From assembly GCF_900456775.1 (NCBI RefSeq), contig NZ_UAUL01000001.1, positions 310,001 to 374,000 on the forward strand: 64,000 nucleotides of DNA, given 5' to 3'. Shown piece after piece: positions 48,998 to 58,552 of this stretch (position 1 is its first letter; each line of letters opens with the position of its first letter). Under the pieces are notes generated by a model that saw only the letters and a program-made list of their open reading frames with translations, ran no database searches and had not been told where the DNA came from. A program made the position numbers and the translations under genes. This DNA comes from Sarcina ventriculi. Its GTDB lineage: Bacteria; Bacillota; Clostridia; Clostridiales; Clostridiaceae.

Positions 48998-49320
48998 AAT
49001 AATTCCTCCACCTTATTATTTTACTTATTTTTACTTAATACTAATTCTACAAATGTTGTTTTCAAACTTCACATTTTAAAATAATCTAAACTTCATAATA
49101 ATCATTTATGTATTAAATAGATTAATATTTCATTTAATAGAATTAATTTTAATTTGTAAAGCAATACATTTATACTGATATTATAAAAAATATAAATAAA
49201 ATTTACAATATTTTTTATACAATAGTAAAATTTTTTAGTAAAAATATTGATTTTATTTTACTTAAATATTATAATTAATTTATTAAAACAATTACATGGT
49301 ACAAATTAGGAGGTTATTTT
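48998..49320. other. Divergent gal promoter region
   Basis: 323 AT-rich bases between galM and galK. No reading frame. An inverted repeat AGTAAAAT ... ATTTTACT (about 49224-49261) with an inner TTTTTTAGTAAAAA near-palindrome lies upstream of galK and could be a repressor site. No CG-centred LacI operator like the one at the symporter is visible. Confidence 0.35.
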
Positions 49321-50502
49321 GTGTTAGTAAACGATATAAAAATTAAATTTAATGAGGTTTTTAATAAAATATTTAATGACTCTTACGATAAAATGTTTTT
49401 CTCTCCTGGAAGAATAAATCTTATAGGCGAACATACAGACTATAACGGTGGTTTTGTTTTCCCATGTCCAATAACTTTAGGAACTTATGCTGCAATTAAT
49501 AAGCGTCCTGATAACATTTTCAAAGTTTATTCATTAAATTTTGAAAACAAAGGAGTTATAGAATTTTCTCTAGACAACTTAGAATATAGAAAAGAAGATG
49601 ATTGGGCTAATTATATAAAAGGTGTAGTTAAATTCTTATTAGAACAAGGATTTAAAATAAACCATGGATTCAATATGGCTATATACGGAAATCTACCAAA
49701 CGGAGCTGGTCTTTCATCATCAGCCTCTTTAGAGATGTTATGTGCTAAAATATTTAGAGAAGAGTTTAACCTTGATATGGACGATGTACAAGCTGCTTTA
49801 CTTGGTAAAACTGTAGAAAATAAATATATTGGTGTAAATAGTGGAATAATGGATCAATTTGCTATATCTCTTGGCAAAAAAGATACTGCTATCCAACTAG
49901 ATTGCAATACTTTAAACTACGAATATGTACCTGTTAAATTAGGAGATAAAACCATAGTTATAATGAATACTAATAAAAGACGTGAACTTGCTGACTCAAA
50001 ATATAATGAAAGAAGAGCTGAATGTGATAGTTCTTTAGAAAAGCTAAAAGAAGCTTGTAACATAGAGGCTCTTTGTGAATTAACACCTGAAGAATTTGAA
50101 AAACACGCTCATCTTATAAATGATGAAACAAAAATTAAAAGATGTAGACATGCTATATATGAAAATGCTAGAGTTAAGAAAGCCGTTGAAGCATTAAAAG
50201 AAAATGATATTATAACATTTGGTAAACTTATGAATGACTCTCATATATCTTTAAGAGATGACTATGAAGTTACAGGTAAAGAATTAGATACACTAGCTGA
50301 AGTTTCATGGAAGCAACCTGGTGTTTTAGGTGCTCGTATGACTGGTGCTGGCTTTGGAGGATGTGCTATTGCTATTGTTAATAATGATAGTGTAGAAAAC
50401 TTTATTGCAAATGTAGGTCAAGCCTATAAAGATGCCATAGGTTATGAAGCATCATTTTATATAGCATCAATTGGTGATGGTCCAACTGTTATTGAAATAT
50501 AA
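49321..50502 (+). CDS. galK: Galactokinase
   Basis: GHMP kinase that phosphorylates galactose at C1 (Leloir pathway). 393 residues with the galactokinase signature [16 protein letters not shown] (about 30-45), ATP loop [16 protein letters not shown] (about 125-140), catalytic Asp in [13 protein letters not shown], and [15 protein letters not shown] near the C-terminus. GTG start at 49321 after GGAGGTTATTTT. galT follows 29 bases later. Together with galM and galT it gives galactose to glucose-1-phosphate conversion. Confidence 0.96.
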   Translation: MLVNDIKIKFNEVFNKIFNDSYDKMFFSPGRINLIGEHTDYNGGFVFPCPITLGTYAAINKRPDNIFKVYSLNFENKGVIEFSLDNLEYRKEDDWANYIKGVVKFLLEQGFKINHGFNMAIYGNLPNGAGLSSSASLEMLCAKIFREEFNLDMDDVQAALLGKTVENKYIGVNSGIMDQFAISLGKKDTAIQLDCNTLNYEYVPVKLGDKTIVIMNTNKRRELADSKYNERRAECDSSLEKLKEACNIEALCELTPEEFEKHAHLINDETKIKRCRHAIYENARVKKAVEALKENDIITFGKLMNDSHISLRDDYEVTGKELDTLAEVSWKQPGVLGARMTGAGFGGCAIAIVNNDSVENFIANVGQAYKDAIGYEASFYIASIGDGPTVIEI

Positions 50503-50531
50503 ATTTAATACAAAATATTTTGGGGGTAAAG

Positions 50532-52022
50532 ATGAACATTTACGCATTAATAGACAGACTTATTTATATATCTATAAAAAACAATTTAATAGATGAGATG
50601 GATACAATCTACACAAGAAATAGACTGTTATCTCTTTTTAAAGAAGATAGCTATATGAAAAATGAAGATATAAATTTAAATTTTCATGAAACTTTAAATG
50701 GTTTATTAGATATTGCTGTAAATAAAAAATTAATAGGCAATACCCTTTATGAAAAAGATATATTTTCTAGCGACATCATGAACACTTTTGTTCCTGCACC
50801 CTCTTTAATAAACAAAGAATTTTTCATAAGGTATCATAATGAACCTAAAGAAGCTACTGATTATTTTTATAATCTTAGCAAAGCTTCTAATTATATAAAA
50901 ACAGATAGAATTGCTAAAAATATAAACTTTACATCAAAATCTCCTTATGGAGACATGGAAATTACTATAAATCTATCTAAACCTGAAAAAGATCCTAAGC
51001 AAATAGCATTAGAGAGAAATTCAAAGAAAAATAATTATCCAAAGTGCCTTTTATGCATTGAAAATGAAGGCTACGAAGGAACTGTAACTCATCCAGATAG
51101 AGCAAATCATAGAACTATTCGACTTAACTTTAATAACAAAAACTGGATGATGCAATATTCCCCATACCTTTATTACAATGAGCATTGCATAGTTCTATGT
51201 ACTGAGCATATTCCTATGAGTATTAACAAAGATACGTTTACTAACCTTCTTGAATTTGTTGATATATTCCCTCATTATTTTATAGGTTCTAATGCTGACT
51301 TGCCTATAGTTGGAGGCTCTATTTTAGCTCATGAACATTATCAAGGAGGAAGGCATACATTTCCTATGAACAACGCCAAAAATTTATTTGATTTTAAATT
51401 AGATAAATTTAAAGATGTTGAAGCATCTGTTGTACATTGGCCTTTATCTACAATAAGATTAAAAAGCGAAAACATAAAATCTCTTGTTAATTGCTCTAAC
51501 CTTATATTAGAGGCTTGGAGAAATTATGATGATGAAAGCCTTGATATTTTAAGCTATTCACAAAATGGTGAACCCCACAACACCATAACTCCAATTGCAA
51601 GATTTGAAAACAATAAATTTGTTATTGATTTAGTCCTTAGAAATAATCGAACATCTAATGAACATCCATTAGGAATCTTCCATCCTCATAGTGATGTTCA
51701 CCATATAAAAAAAGAAAATATAGGTTTAATAGAAGTTATGGGACTTGCCGTACTTCCTGGAAGACTTTTAAATGAATTAAATGATATAAAAAGCTTCTTA
51801 AATAATTCTTTAAGCATAGAAGAGATAAAGGAATACCATAAACCTTGGGCATCTTACCTTAAAGATAAAATTAAAGAAGAAAACTTATCTATTGATGAGT
51901 TTATTAATAAAGAAGTTGGAAATAAATTCGTAAAAGTCTTAGAAGATTGTGGTGTATTTAAACTCACTCCTCAAGGTATAGACGGATTTAAAAAATTTAT
52001 AAATTCTATAAATAGTATATAA
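50532..52022 (+). CDS. galT: UDP-glucose--hexose-1-phosphate uridylyltransferase, type II
   Basis: Transfers UMP between UDP-glucose and galactose-1-phosphate. 496 residues, the longer Firmicutes form, distinct from E. coli GalT (about 350). [16 protein letters not shown], the nucleophile-region motif [12 protein letters not shown] and late [34 protein letters not shown] match the family. The ATG at 50532 follows GGGGGTAAA; a TTG at 50520 has no site. No galE in the window, so the UDP-galactose epimerase is elsewhere. Confidence 0.95.
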   Translation: MNIYALIDRLIYISIKNNLIDEMDTIYTRNRLLSLFKEDSYMKNEDINLNFHETLNGLLDIAVNKKLIGNTLYEKDIFSSDIMNTFVPAPSLINKEFFIRYHNEPKEATDYFYNLSKASNYIKTDRIAKNINFTSKSPYGDMEITINLSKPEKDPKQIALERNSKKNNYPKCLLCIENEGYEGTVTHPDRANHRTIRLNFNNKNWMMQYSPYLYYNEHCIVLCTEHIPMSINKDTFTNLLEFVDIFPHYFIGSNADLPIVGGSILAHEHYQGGRHTFPMNNAKNLFDFKLDKFKDVEASVVHWPLSTIRLKSENIKSLVNCSNLILEAWRNYDDESLDILSYSQNGEPHNTITPIARFENNKFVIDLVLRNNRTSNEHPLGIFHPHSDVHHIKKENIGLIEVMGLAVLPGRLLNELNDIKSFLNNSLSIEEIKEYHKPWASYLKDKIKEENLSIDEFINKEVGNKFVKVLEDCGVFKLTPQGIDGFKKFINSINSI

Positions 52023-52058
52023 ATTTAATCATAACCATATAAATGATATATAAATGTA

Positions 52059-52095
52059 AAATAAAGCTGTTATAATATATAAACAGCTTTATTTT
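52059..52095 (+). terminator. Terminator of galK-galT
   Basis: Arms AAAATAAAGCTGTT / AACAGCTTTATTTT with a nine-base loop, followed by TTGTTT. About 37 bases behind the galT stop. Confidence 0.88.
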
Positions 52096-52279
52096 TGTTT
52101 GTAAACAAATTATTACAATTCAAATAAATTTTTAATATTATATTTTCTTATATATAATCTTTATTATAATAATATTGAATAAATAATTTATTTTATTAAT
52201 ACCGTATTTATTTATAAAATACTTTAATATAATATTTAAAAATAATATTTATATTTTTTAAAAATTGGAGGACAACATT

Positions 52280-53575
52280 ATGAGTTTATTAGGGAAAGGA
52301 GTAAATAAGCTTTTTACTTCATTAGGCTCTTTATTAAAAAAAATAGTTGAATTATTATTTGATTTACTTGGCTTTATTAAATTTAAAATTTCAAAAAAAG
52401 GTTACAATGTAAGAGAAGAAAGCTCTAAAAATGGTAAAATAGTTGGAAGAAGACTTAAAAATAATATGGACAAGTTTGCAATTAAAGCTCAAGTCGAAAC
52501 TGATAAGGGCATGATATTTTTAGGTAAATTTTTAAGGCTTTTTACATTCAATATTTTAAAATTATTTAATACTGTATCAAGAAATTTATACAAAGCTTCT
52601 GAAAAATCAAAGGATAAATTTACAACATATAATATATCTCAAGATGAAAAAAACAAAGAAAAATTTATTGAATTTGATAATTTAATTGCTAAATGCAATG
52701 ATATAGAAAATTATGCTGAAGCCGCTATATCTAAAAATGTTGATGATTCATATAAAGATTTAGATAAAACTTTATTTGAATTTCCAAATACATATCATAA
52801 TTCAAATAACAATAATATTGAAAAATATGAGAAAAACTCTGCTACTGATTTGGATAAAACATTATATGAAGATTTAGATTCCTTTAATAATTTAAATAAA
52901 AATGATGATTCTGATTTAGATAAAACTTTATTTGAAAATGATGATGATATGTTTAATTCTATAAAATCAGAAGTTTTTTCTAAAACTTTAAAAGATATTA
53001 ATTCAGCTACCAATATTAATGAAAACAAGTATAGCAAAAATGAAGAAATCTGTGACTTAGAAAACCATACAAACACAACTGAGGAAGATGAAGAAATCTA
53101 TAACTCAGAAGATGATATAGACACAATTATAGACACAATTGAGGAAAACGAAGATGTCTTTGAAGAAAATACACAGAAAAAGCATATGTTTGATTTTTTA
53201 AAGAAAAAAGAACAAAATTCTTCTCTTGATGAAACATTCCACGGAGAAAATTATGAATTTAATTCTTCTATAAAATTGGCTAATGAAAATTATTCTAAAA
53301 ACAAAAATAAGAGCATAACTAATAAAAGTATATCTAATGATAATTTTTCAAAAAAACAAGAAAACTCTATGGATAAAACTCAACTAGTTGATTTAGAGTC
53401 TTTAAAGGAAAATGAATCTGATAAAACACGAATGGTTAATATAGATGATTTTAGAGAAGCAGTAAACTCTAGACTTAATTCTTCTAATAATACGGATAAC
53501 AAAATAAAAAATTCCTATCGATATTCTCTAGATGATGATGATGAATCTATAAGAAAATTTTTAAATGACGATTAA
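52280..53575 (+). CDS. Acidic protein with six Asp-Lys/Glu-Thr repeats
   Basis: 431 residues, family not recognised. N-terminal hydrophobic/amphipathic segment (about 8-38, LGKGVNKLF then LLKKIVELLFDLLGFIKF) could bind membrane; a second such stretch lies at about 78-100. The rest is acidic, Asn/Ser-rich and probably disordered. Six similar motifs occur: DLDKTLFE (about 160), DLDKTLYE (190), DLDKTLFE (212), SLDETFHGE (315), SMDKTQLVD (363) and ESDKTRMVN (379). Such Thr motifs in acidic context resemble Ser/Thr-kinase and FHA-domain target sites, which is inference. GGAGG precedes the ATG; single-gene unit with a terminator. Confidence 0.75.
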   Translation: MSLLGKGVNKLFTSLGSLLKKIVELLFDLLGFIKFKISKKGYNVREESSKNGKIVGRRLKNNMDKFAIKAQVETDKGMIFLGKFLRLFTFNILKLFNTVSRNLYKASEKSKDKFTTYNISQDEKNKEKFIEFDNLIAKCNDIENYAEAAISKNVDDSYKDLDKTLFEFPNTYHNSNNNNIEKYEKNSATDLDKTLYEDLDSFNNLNKNDDSDLDKTLFENDDDMFNSIKSEVFSKTLKDINSATNINENKYSKNEEICDLENHTNTTEEDEEIYNSEDDIDTIIDTIEENEDVFEENTQKKHMFDFLKKKEQNSSLDETFHGENYEFNSSIKLANENYSKNKNKSITNKSISNDNFSKKQENSMDKTQLVDLESLKENESDKTRMVNIDDFREAVNSRLNSSNNTDNKIKNSYRYSLDDDDESIRKFLNDD

Positions 53576-53587
53576 AAAATTTATTTA

Positions 53588-53625
53588 AAATAGTTTGTAT
53601 ATATTATTTATACAAGCTATTTTTA
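53588..53625 (+). terminator. Terminator of the Asp-Lys-Thr repeat gene
   Basis: Arms AATAG-TTGTATA / TATACAA-CTATT with one internal mismatch and a six-base loop, followed by TTTTATTTTT. Confidence 0.82.
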
Positions 53626-53633
53626 TTTTTCCC

Positions 53634-53688
53634 TTGAATTTCTAAAATAAGTGTACTATAATTTAGTTAAGTAATTACTTAACTAAAT
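53634..53688 (+). promoter_or_regulatory. Promoter and 28-bp palindromic operator of the ArsR-NifX gene
   Basis: TTGAAT (53634-53639) and TATAAT (53657-53662), 17-base spacing. Overlapping the end of the -10 is a perfect 28-base palindrome (53661-53688; half-site ATTTAGTTAAGTAA). It ends 14 bases before the ATG at 53703 and contains the expected transcript start. An ArsR-type dimer bound here would shut off its own gene. Confidence 0.88.
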
Positions 53689-53702
53689 CGTGGAGGTCAT
53701 TT

Positions 53703-54440
53703 ATGGAAGCTTACATAAATATTTTTAAAGCTCTTAGCGATGAAACTAGACTAAAAATTTTATTATTAATGTCTAAAAAAAGCATATGTGCAAAAGGCAT
53801 TGCAAAACATTTAAATATAAGTGAAGCTGCTGTATCTCAGCAAATCAAAATTTTAAAAAAAGTTAATCTTATAATAGGCTACAAAATAGGATATCATATC
53901 ATTTATGACCTTAATTATGATACTTTAAAAAAACCTACGCTTTTTATAGAAAATTTAATCAACAAAGATACATATGATTATATATTCTCAGATAGCCAAT
54001 ACAATACAGAATGTTTAAAAAAATGTGCACATAAAAAATGTTTCAATGAAAATAAATTTAAGGAGGAATTATCAATGAAAGTTTGTTTCCCTGTAAAATC
54101 AAATGAAGGATTACAAAGTGTAACTTATAATCATTTTGGAAATGCCCCTCATTTTATAATTTGTGACTTAGAAAACAATGAAATCAAATCTGTAAATAAT
54201 GGTGATTTAAATCATGAACACGGAAAATGTCAACCAATTAAAGCTTTATCTGGTGAGGTTGTTGATGCTGTAATAGTTGGAGGAATAGGCGCAGGTGCTA
54301 TATTAAAACTTAATTCTATGGGAATTAAAGTATATAAAGCTTGCCAAGGTACTATTGAAGAAAACATAAAACTATTTAAAGAAAATAAATTACCTCAATT
54401 TGATGCAAACAACTCTTGCACAAGTCATAACTGTCATTAG
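53703..54440 (+). CDS. ArsR-family regulator fused to a NifX/NifB-like domain
   Basis: 245 residues. N-terminal ArsR winged helix (about 1-75; ALSDETRLKILLLMSKKSICAKGIAKHLNISEAAVSQQIKIL). A Cys-rich linker follows (about 103-115; ECLKKCAHKKC). The C-terminal dinitrogenase iron-molybdenum cofactor-type domain (about 125-232; MKVCFPVKSNEG, YNHFGNAPHFIICD, VVDAVIVGGIGAGAILKLNSMGIKVY) has a Cys/His tail SCTSHNCH. NifX-like domains bind Fe-S or metal clusters, so this looks like a metal- or cluster-sensing repressor. Strong internal AAGGAGG and ATG at 54075 could also yield the NifX half alone. GTGGAGGTC precedes the first ATG. Confidence 0.9.
   Translation: MEAYINIFKALSDETRLKILLLMSKKSICAKGIAKHLNISEAAVSQQIKILKKVNLIIGYKIGYHIIYDLNYDTLKKPTLFIENLINKDTYDYIFSDSQYNTECLKKCAHKKCFNENKFKEELSMKVCFPVKSNEGLQSVTYNHFGNAPHFIICDLENNEIKSVNNGDLNHEHGKCQPIKALSGEVVDAVIVGGIGAGAILKLNSMGIKVYKACQGTIEENIKLFKENKLPQFDANNSCTSHNCH
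54075..54440 (+). other. Possible internal start: free NifX-like domain
   Basis: In frame inside the ArsR-NifX gene, AAGGAGG (54060-54066) stands eight bases before an ATG at 54075, exactly at the first residue of the NifX-like domain. Independent translation would give a 121-residue protein, the size of stand-alone NifX-like proteins. The signal is as strong as those of real starts in this window. Confidence 0.5.
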
Positions 54441-54502
54441 TAATTTATATACTTTAAATTTTATTCTAAACTTTTAATACTTTTATCATATTTATATAAA
54501 TA

Positions 54503-54560
54503 GACTGTATCAAAGATAAAAAATATATTCTGCACACTTATATTTGATACAGCCTTTTTG
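54503..54560 (+). terminator. Terminator of the ArsR-NifX gene
   Basis: Arms CTGTATCAAA / TTTGATACAG with a 28-base loop, followed by CCTTTTTG. It lies between convergent genes; on the minus strand the tail is weak. Confidence 0.8.
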
Positions 54561-54568
54561 TATATTAT

Positions 54569-56236
54569 CTAGTATTCATAAAAACAACTTCCACCTATAA
54601 ATTCTCTTAAAATAGAGTTTTCAGGAACTTTTTCTTTTTCTATATCCTCAAAAAAATTAATTATATTCATAAGCCTTTTAGCCTCATAGTATACATAACT
54701 ATCTTTTTTATTATTTATTTTTTTAAGCTCTTCTAATGCATATTTTTTTAAAACAGCCATCTCATACACCAAAGTTGAATTAAATAAAACATCTGCCTCT
54801 TCTTGATACTTAAAAATATTTTTCTCTTCTCCCCTTTTTATAGATGGCCACATTTCTAAAGTTTCAGCTCCCCCGTATCCTCTTGACAAAAAATCTCTAA
54901 CTATTCTTCTAATCTTTCTTATATCTGTTGTTGATATTCTATTGTGATTATCTAAATTTAACTGAGTTAATGCTGATATATATATTTTAAATTTATTCTC
55001 ATCTGCTATTTTATAAATAAGTTTAGGATTAAGACCATGTATTCCCTCTATTACTATTATCCCATTTTGTGAAAGTTCAATATTCTCTTTAGTTTCCTCT
55101 CTTTTTCCAGTTTTAAAATTATATTTAGGTAATTTTACAGCTTTATTTGCTAATAAATCTTTTAACTGATTATTAAAAAATTCTAAATCTAAAGCATTAA
55201 TTGATTCAAAATCCGGTTTTCCATTTTCATCTAAAGGTGTTTTATCCCTATCTATATAATAATCATCTAATGATATTAAAAGAGGTTTATATCCATTTAC
55301 CCTAAGCTGAATTGCTAGTCTTTTTGAAAAAGTCGTTTTCCCTGAAGATGAAGGACCAGCTATTAAAACTATTTTTGTATTTTCTTTATTCAATATCATA
55401 TCGGCTATCTGTGCAATTTTTTTTTCATGAAGAGCTTCAGATACTCTTATTATATCTTCCTTTTCATGACTCCTTATCTTTTCGTTTAAAGATGAAACAT
55501 CTGCTACATCTAAAATGCTTATCCATCTTTTAGTTTCTTTAAACACCTTAGAAAGTTGTGGAATATCAACAAATTTGCATACCTTTGTTGGTTCTTTTAC
55601 TTTAGGAAAATTTAAAACAAATCCTGGGTCATAATATTCTAAATCAAAATATTTTAAAATCCCTGTTGAATAAACCATGTTTCCATAAAAATAGTCGTAT
55701 CTATCATCTATTTTATAAAGTTTAACATTATCATTTTTTAAAGATGATAAAAGTCTTACTTTATCATTCATTTTATAGGTTTTAAATATATTTATTGCAT
55801 CTTTTGTTTTTACTTCACATTTTTCTATTACTATATCCTTATTTATTATCTCCATCATTCTATTTTTAATAAGTTTTATATCCTCTTCATTTAGTGCTAC
55901 ATCCTTATGCACTTCTCCATAAAGCCCATTCCTTATTGAATGTTGAATTGTTATACTGCACTCATTAAATAAATCTAGTGTTGCCTTTATAAATACAAAT
56001 TGCAAAGCTCGTCTATATGCCTTTATAGCAATTGCATTATCTAACCTAATCCATACCAAATCACCATTTTCCTTTATTTCATCTGTAAGTTCTAAATATA
56101 TATTATTAAATTTAGCTAATATGATTGGATAAATGTCTTCTTTATAATTTTTATCTAAAAGTTGATAAAATTTTGTTCCTTTATCCACACTAATATACTT
56201 ATCATCAATTTTAATTTTTAATTTTTCCAATAGCAC
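54569..56236 (-). CDS. Uridine kinase-like protein with TGS and threonyl-tRNA-editing-like N-terminus
   Basis: 555 residues. N-terminal ubiquitin-like TGS segment (about 1-62), a ThrRS-like second additional domain (about 65-250, with HSIRNGLYGEVH), and a C-terminal phosphoribulokinase/uridine kinase domain (about 285-480) with P-loop IAGPSSSGKTTFSKR, SLDDYYIDRDKTP and IVIEGIHGLNP. This three-part architecture is known in Firmicutes and Thermotoga; its substrate is usually annotated as uridine/cytidine but is not well proven. Start is GTG 56236 or TTG 56230, both near GGGTGTGA. Monocistronic. Confidence 0.85.
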   Translation of the reverse strand: MLLEKLKIKIDDKYISVDKGTKFYQLLDKNYKEDIYPIILAKFNNIYLELTDEIKENGDLVWIRLDNAIAIKAYRRALQFVFIKATLDLFNECSITIQHSIRNGLYGEVHKDVALNEEDIKLIKNRMMEIINKDIVIEKCEVKTKDAINIFKTYKMNDKVRLLSSLKNDNVKLYKIDDRYDYFYGNMVYSTGILKYFDLEYYDPGFVLNFPKVKEPTKVCKFVDIPQLSKVFKETKRWISILDVADVSSLNEKIRSHEKEDIIRVSEALHEKKIAQIADMILNKENTKIVLIAGPSSSGKTTFSKRLAIQLRVNGYKPLLISLDDYYIDRDKTPLDENGKPDFESINALDLEFFNNQLKDLLANKAVKLPKYNFKTGKREETKENIELSQNGIIVIEGIHGLNPKLIYKIADENKFKIYISALTQLNLDNHNRISTTDIRKIRRIVRDFLSRGYGGAETLEMWPSIKRGEEKNIFKYQEEADVLFNSTLVYEMAVLKKYALEELKKINNKKDSYVYYEAKRLMNIINFFEDIEKEKVPENSILREFIGGSCFYEY

Positions 56237-56409
56237 TCACACCCTAACAATAGTAATTGTATTATTTAAGATTTCAATTTGTTAACCAAAACGCAAATCA
56301 ACATCTTAAGCAAACTTAATGTCCTATAGTTATATTTATGAAAAAACATTGAAAGTAAGAATAAATTAACTGTATTTTCACATTATATAATTGTAAGGAG
56401 TGATAATAT

Positions 56410-57111
56410 ATGTACATAGTATTTATTAGAACTGCTCTTTTATATTTTTTAGTAATCTTTGTTGTAAGGCTCATGGGAAAAAGGCAAATAGGTGAACTTC
56501 AACCATATGAACTTGTAATAACTATTATGATTTCAGACCTTGCCTCCCTTCCTATGCAAGACTCAAGACTTCCCTTAATACTTGGTATAATACCTATTGT
56601 AACTCTTTTAATAATAAATATAATTATCACAGAAATTCAACAACACAGCGTAACCTTTAGAAAACTCATAGATGGTACTCCCTGTGTTTTAGTAAGCAAT
56701 GGAAAATTAAATCTAAGTATGATAAAAAAACAACGCCTTACTGTTGATGATATACTAGAAGAAATACGAAGTGGTGGCTATTTAGATATAGAAGAAATTC
56801 AATACGCCATTCTCGAAAATAATGGAAAAGTATCAATAATTCCAAAATCATCTTGCGATACTGTTACAAAACACGATTTAAACATAAATGTAAAAGACCC
56901 TAAAATGCCAATACTATTATATGTTGATGGCAAGATTAATAAACGAGCTTTACATATATTAAAAAAAGATGTATCTTGGCTAGATAAAAAACTAAAAGAA
57001 ATCAAAGCCCCCAAAAAAGAAGACTTATTTCTAATCATGATTGATTCTAATGAAGAAATATTTTATCAAGAACTATATAGTGATGATATTTCTGATGAAC
57101 TTTCACTATAA
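56410..57111 (+). CDS. DUF421 membrane protein (YetF/YrbG-like)
   Basis: 233 residues: three TM helices in the first 80 (VFIRTALLYFLVIFVVRLMGKRQIGELQPYELVITIMISDLASLP is the family signature), then the cytosolic DUF421 domain with LIDGTPCVLVSNGKLN and LTVDDILEEIRSGGYLDIEEIQYAILENNG. YetF-like proteins contribute to spore and germination membrane physiology in Bacillus, with unclear mechanism. AAGGAG precedes the ATG. A DUF4363 gene follows 12 bases later, a pairing common in clostridia. Confidence 0.9.
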   Translation: MYIVFIRTALLYFLVIFVVRLMGKRQIGELQPYELVITIMISDLASLPMQDSRLPLILGIIPIVTLLIINIIITEIQQHSVTFRKLIDGTPCVLVSNGKLNLSMIKKQRLTVDDILEEIRSGGYLDIEEIQYAILENNGKVSIIPKSSCDTVTKHDLNINVKDPKMPILLYVDGKINKRALHILKKDVSWLDKKLKEIKAPKKEDLFLIMIDSNEEIFYQELYSDDISDELSL

Positions 57112-57123
57112 AGGGGTGATTTT

Positions 57124-57504
57124 ATGAAAAATACCCTGATATCATTTGCAACACTTTTTATTTTATTATTCTTTGTATTTATAGGTGATACTAATTTAAA
57201 CTCTTTATGTGATAACTCTTTAAAGGTAAGTCAAGAAATACAAATAGCATTAGATAATAATAATTGGGATGATGCTTTAGAAAAATCCGTAGAACTTAAA
57301 AAAATTATGTCTAATGGCTTTAAAAAAGTATCTGTATATGTAAATCATCAAGATATCGATACTCTAAATACTGAAACTGTTAAACTAATTGACTTTATTA
57401 AAGTTCGTGATTTATCTAATAGCTTATCTTCTTTAGATAGTATAAAATGTCTTGCTGAATACATAAAAGAACTACAACAAATAAATCTAACCAATATATT
57501 ATAG
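57124..57504 (+). CDS. DUF4363 family protein
   Basis: 126 residues: an N-terminal hydrophobic signal/anchor (about 4-21), then an all-helical extracellular domain with NNNWDDALEKSVELKKIMSNGFKKVSVYVNHQDID. This fits DUF4363, found next to DUF421 genes. AAAGGGG lies before the ATG; same transcript as the DUF421 gene. Function unknown. No clear terminator before fba, whose own promoter region begins about 70 bases later. Confidence 0.82.
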   Translation: MKNTLISFATLFILLFFVFIGDTNLNSLCDNSLKVSQEIQIALDNNNWDDALEKSVELKKIMSNGFKKVSVYVNHQDIDTLNTETVKLIDFIKVRDLSNSLSSLDSIKCLAEYIKELQQINLTNIL

Positions 57505-57595
57505 TATATTTTTCCTTAATATTTAGCATTTTCTATCTTAATGCCAACATAATATAAAATTTGTTTTAAGTATAGAATTTTCTAAAATTTTAGTT

Positions 57596-57645
57596 TATAA
57601 TTATAATATAAGGGTTAGTCCCAGAGGGACAAATTTAGTCCCTTA
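57596..57645 (+). promoter_or_regulatory. fba promoter and predicted CggR operator
   Basis: TATAAT boxes at 57596-57601 and 57602-57607. Just downstream, two GTCCC boxes at 57618-57622 and 57638-57642 are exactly 20 bases apart. Read on the minus strand this is GGGAC-N6-TGTC-N4-TGGGAC-N6, the same architecture as the operator upstream of cggR, in inverted orientation. It predicts CggR control of fba. Confidence 0.78.
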
Positions 57646-57680
57646 AAATAATTTTTTCGATAATGAAAGGCGGTATTATC

Positions 57681-58547
57681 ATGGCATTAGTTAGTGCAAA
57701 AGAAATGTTAAATAAAGCTAAAGAAGGTAAATACGCTGTTGGTCAATTCAACATAAACAACTTAGAATGGACAAAAGCTATATTACTTACTGCTCAAGAA
57801 AATAATTCACCAGTTATCTTAGGAGTATCTGAAGGTGCTGGAAAATATATGTGCGGATATAAAACAATAGTTGGAATGGTTAATGGAATGTTAGAAGAAT
57901 TAAAAATAACAGTTCCTGTTGCTCTACATTTAGACCATGGTAGCTTTGAAGGAGCTAAAGCTTGCATAGAAGCTGGTTTCTCTTCAGTAATGTTTGATGG
58001 ATCTCACTATGCAATAGAAGAAAACATCCAAAAAACTAAAGAAATAATAGAAATTGCTTCTTCTAAAGGAATATCTGTTGAAGCTGAAGTTGGTTCAATA
58101 GGTGGAGAAGAAGATGGAGTTATAGGTGCTGGTGAAGTTGCTGATCCTGCTGAATGTAAACAAATAGCTGATTTAGGAGTTACTATGTTAGCTGCTGGAA
58201 TAGGTAACATTCATGGTGTATACCCTGAAAACTGGGCTGGATTAAGCTTTGAAACTTTAGAAAAAATAGATAATTCTGTTGGAACTATGCCATTAGTTTT
58301 ACACGGTGGTACTGGAATTCCTGCTGATATGATAAAAAAAGCTATCTCTTTAGGAGTATCTAAAATAAATGTTAATACTGAATGTCAATTAGCTTTTGCT
58401 GCTGCTACTAGAAAGTACGTTGAAGAAGGAAAAGACCTTCAAGGCAAAGGATTTGACCCAAGAAAATTATTAGCTCCAGGATTTGAAGCTATAAAAGCAA
58501 CTGTTAAAGAAAAAATGGAATTATTCGGATCAATAAACAGAGCTTAA
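57681..58547 (+). CDS. fba: Class II fructose-1,6-bisphosphate aldolase
   Basis: Zinc enzyme that cleaves fructose-1,6-bisphosphate to triose phosphates. 288 residues. Zn ligand and catalytic motifs: VALHLDHGSFE (His, Asp), VEAEVGSIGGEEDG, GIGNIHGVYP (His), VLHGGTGIP (His) and SKINVNTE phosphate site. The ATG at 57681 follows AAAGGCGG; the frame open to 57663 starts upstream of that site. Codon use is that of a highly expressed gene. Unlinked from the gap operon but carries a CggR-type operator, so probably coordinated with it. Confidence 0.96.
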   Translation: MALVSAKEMLNKAKEGKYAVGQFNINNLEWTKAILLTAQENNSPVILGVSEGAGKYMCGYKTIVGMVNGMLEELKITVPVALHLDHGSFEGAKACIEAGFSSVMFDGSHYAIEENIQKTKEIIEIASSKGISVEAEVGSIGGEEDGVIGAGEVADPAECKQIADLGVTMLAAGIGNIHGVYPENWAGLSFETLEKIDNSVGTMPLVLHGGTGIPADMIKKAISLGVSKINVNTECQLAFAAATRKYVEEGKDLQGKGFDPRKLLAPGFEAIKATVKEKMELFGSINRA

Positions 58548-58552
58548 TTAAT

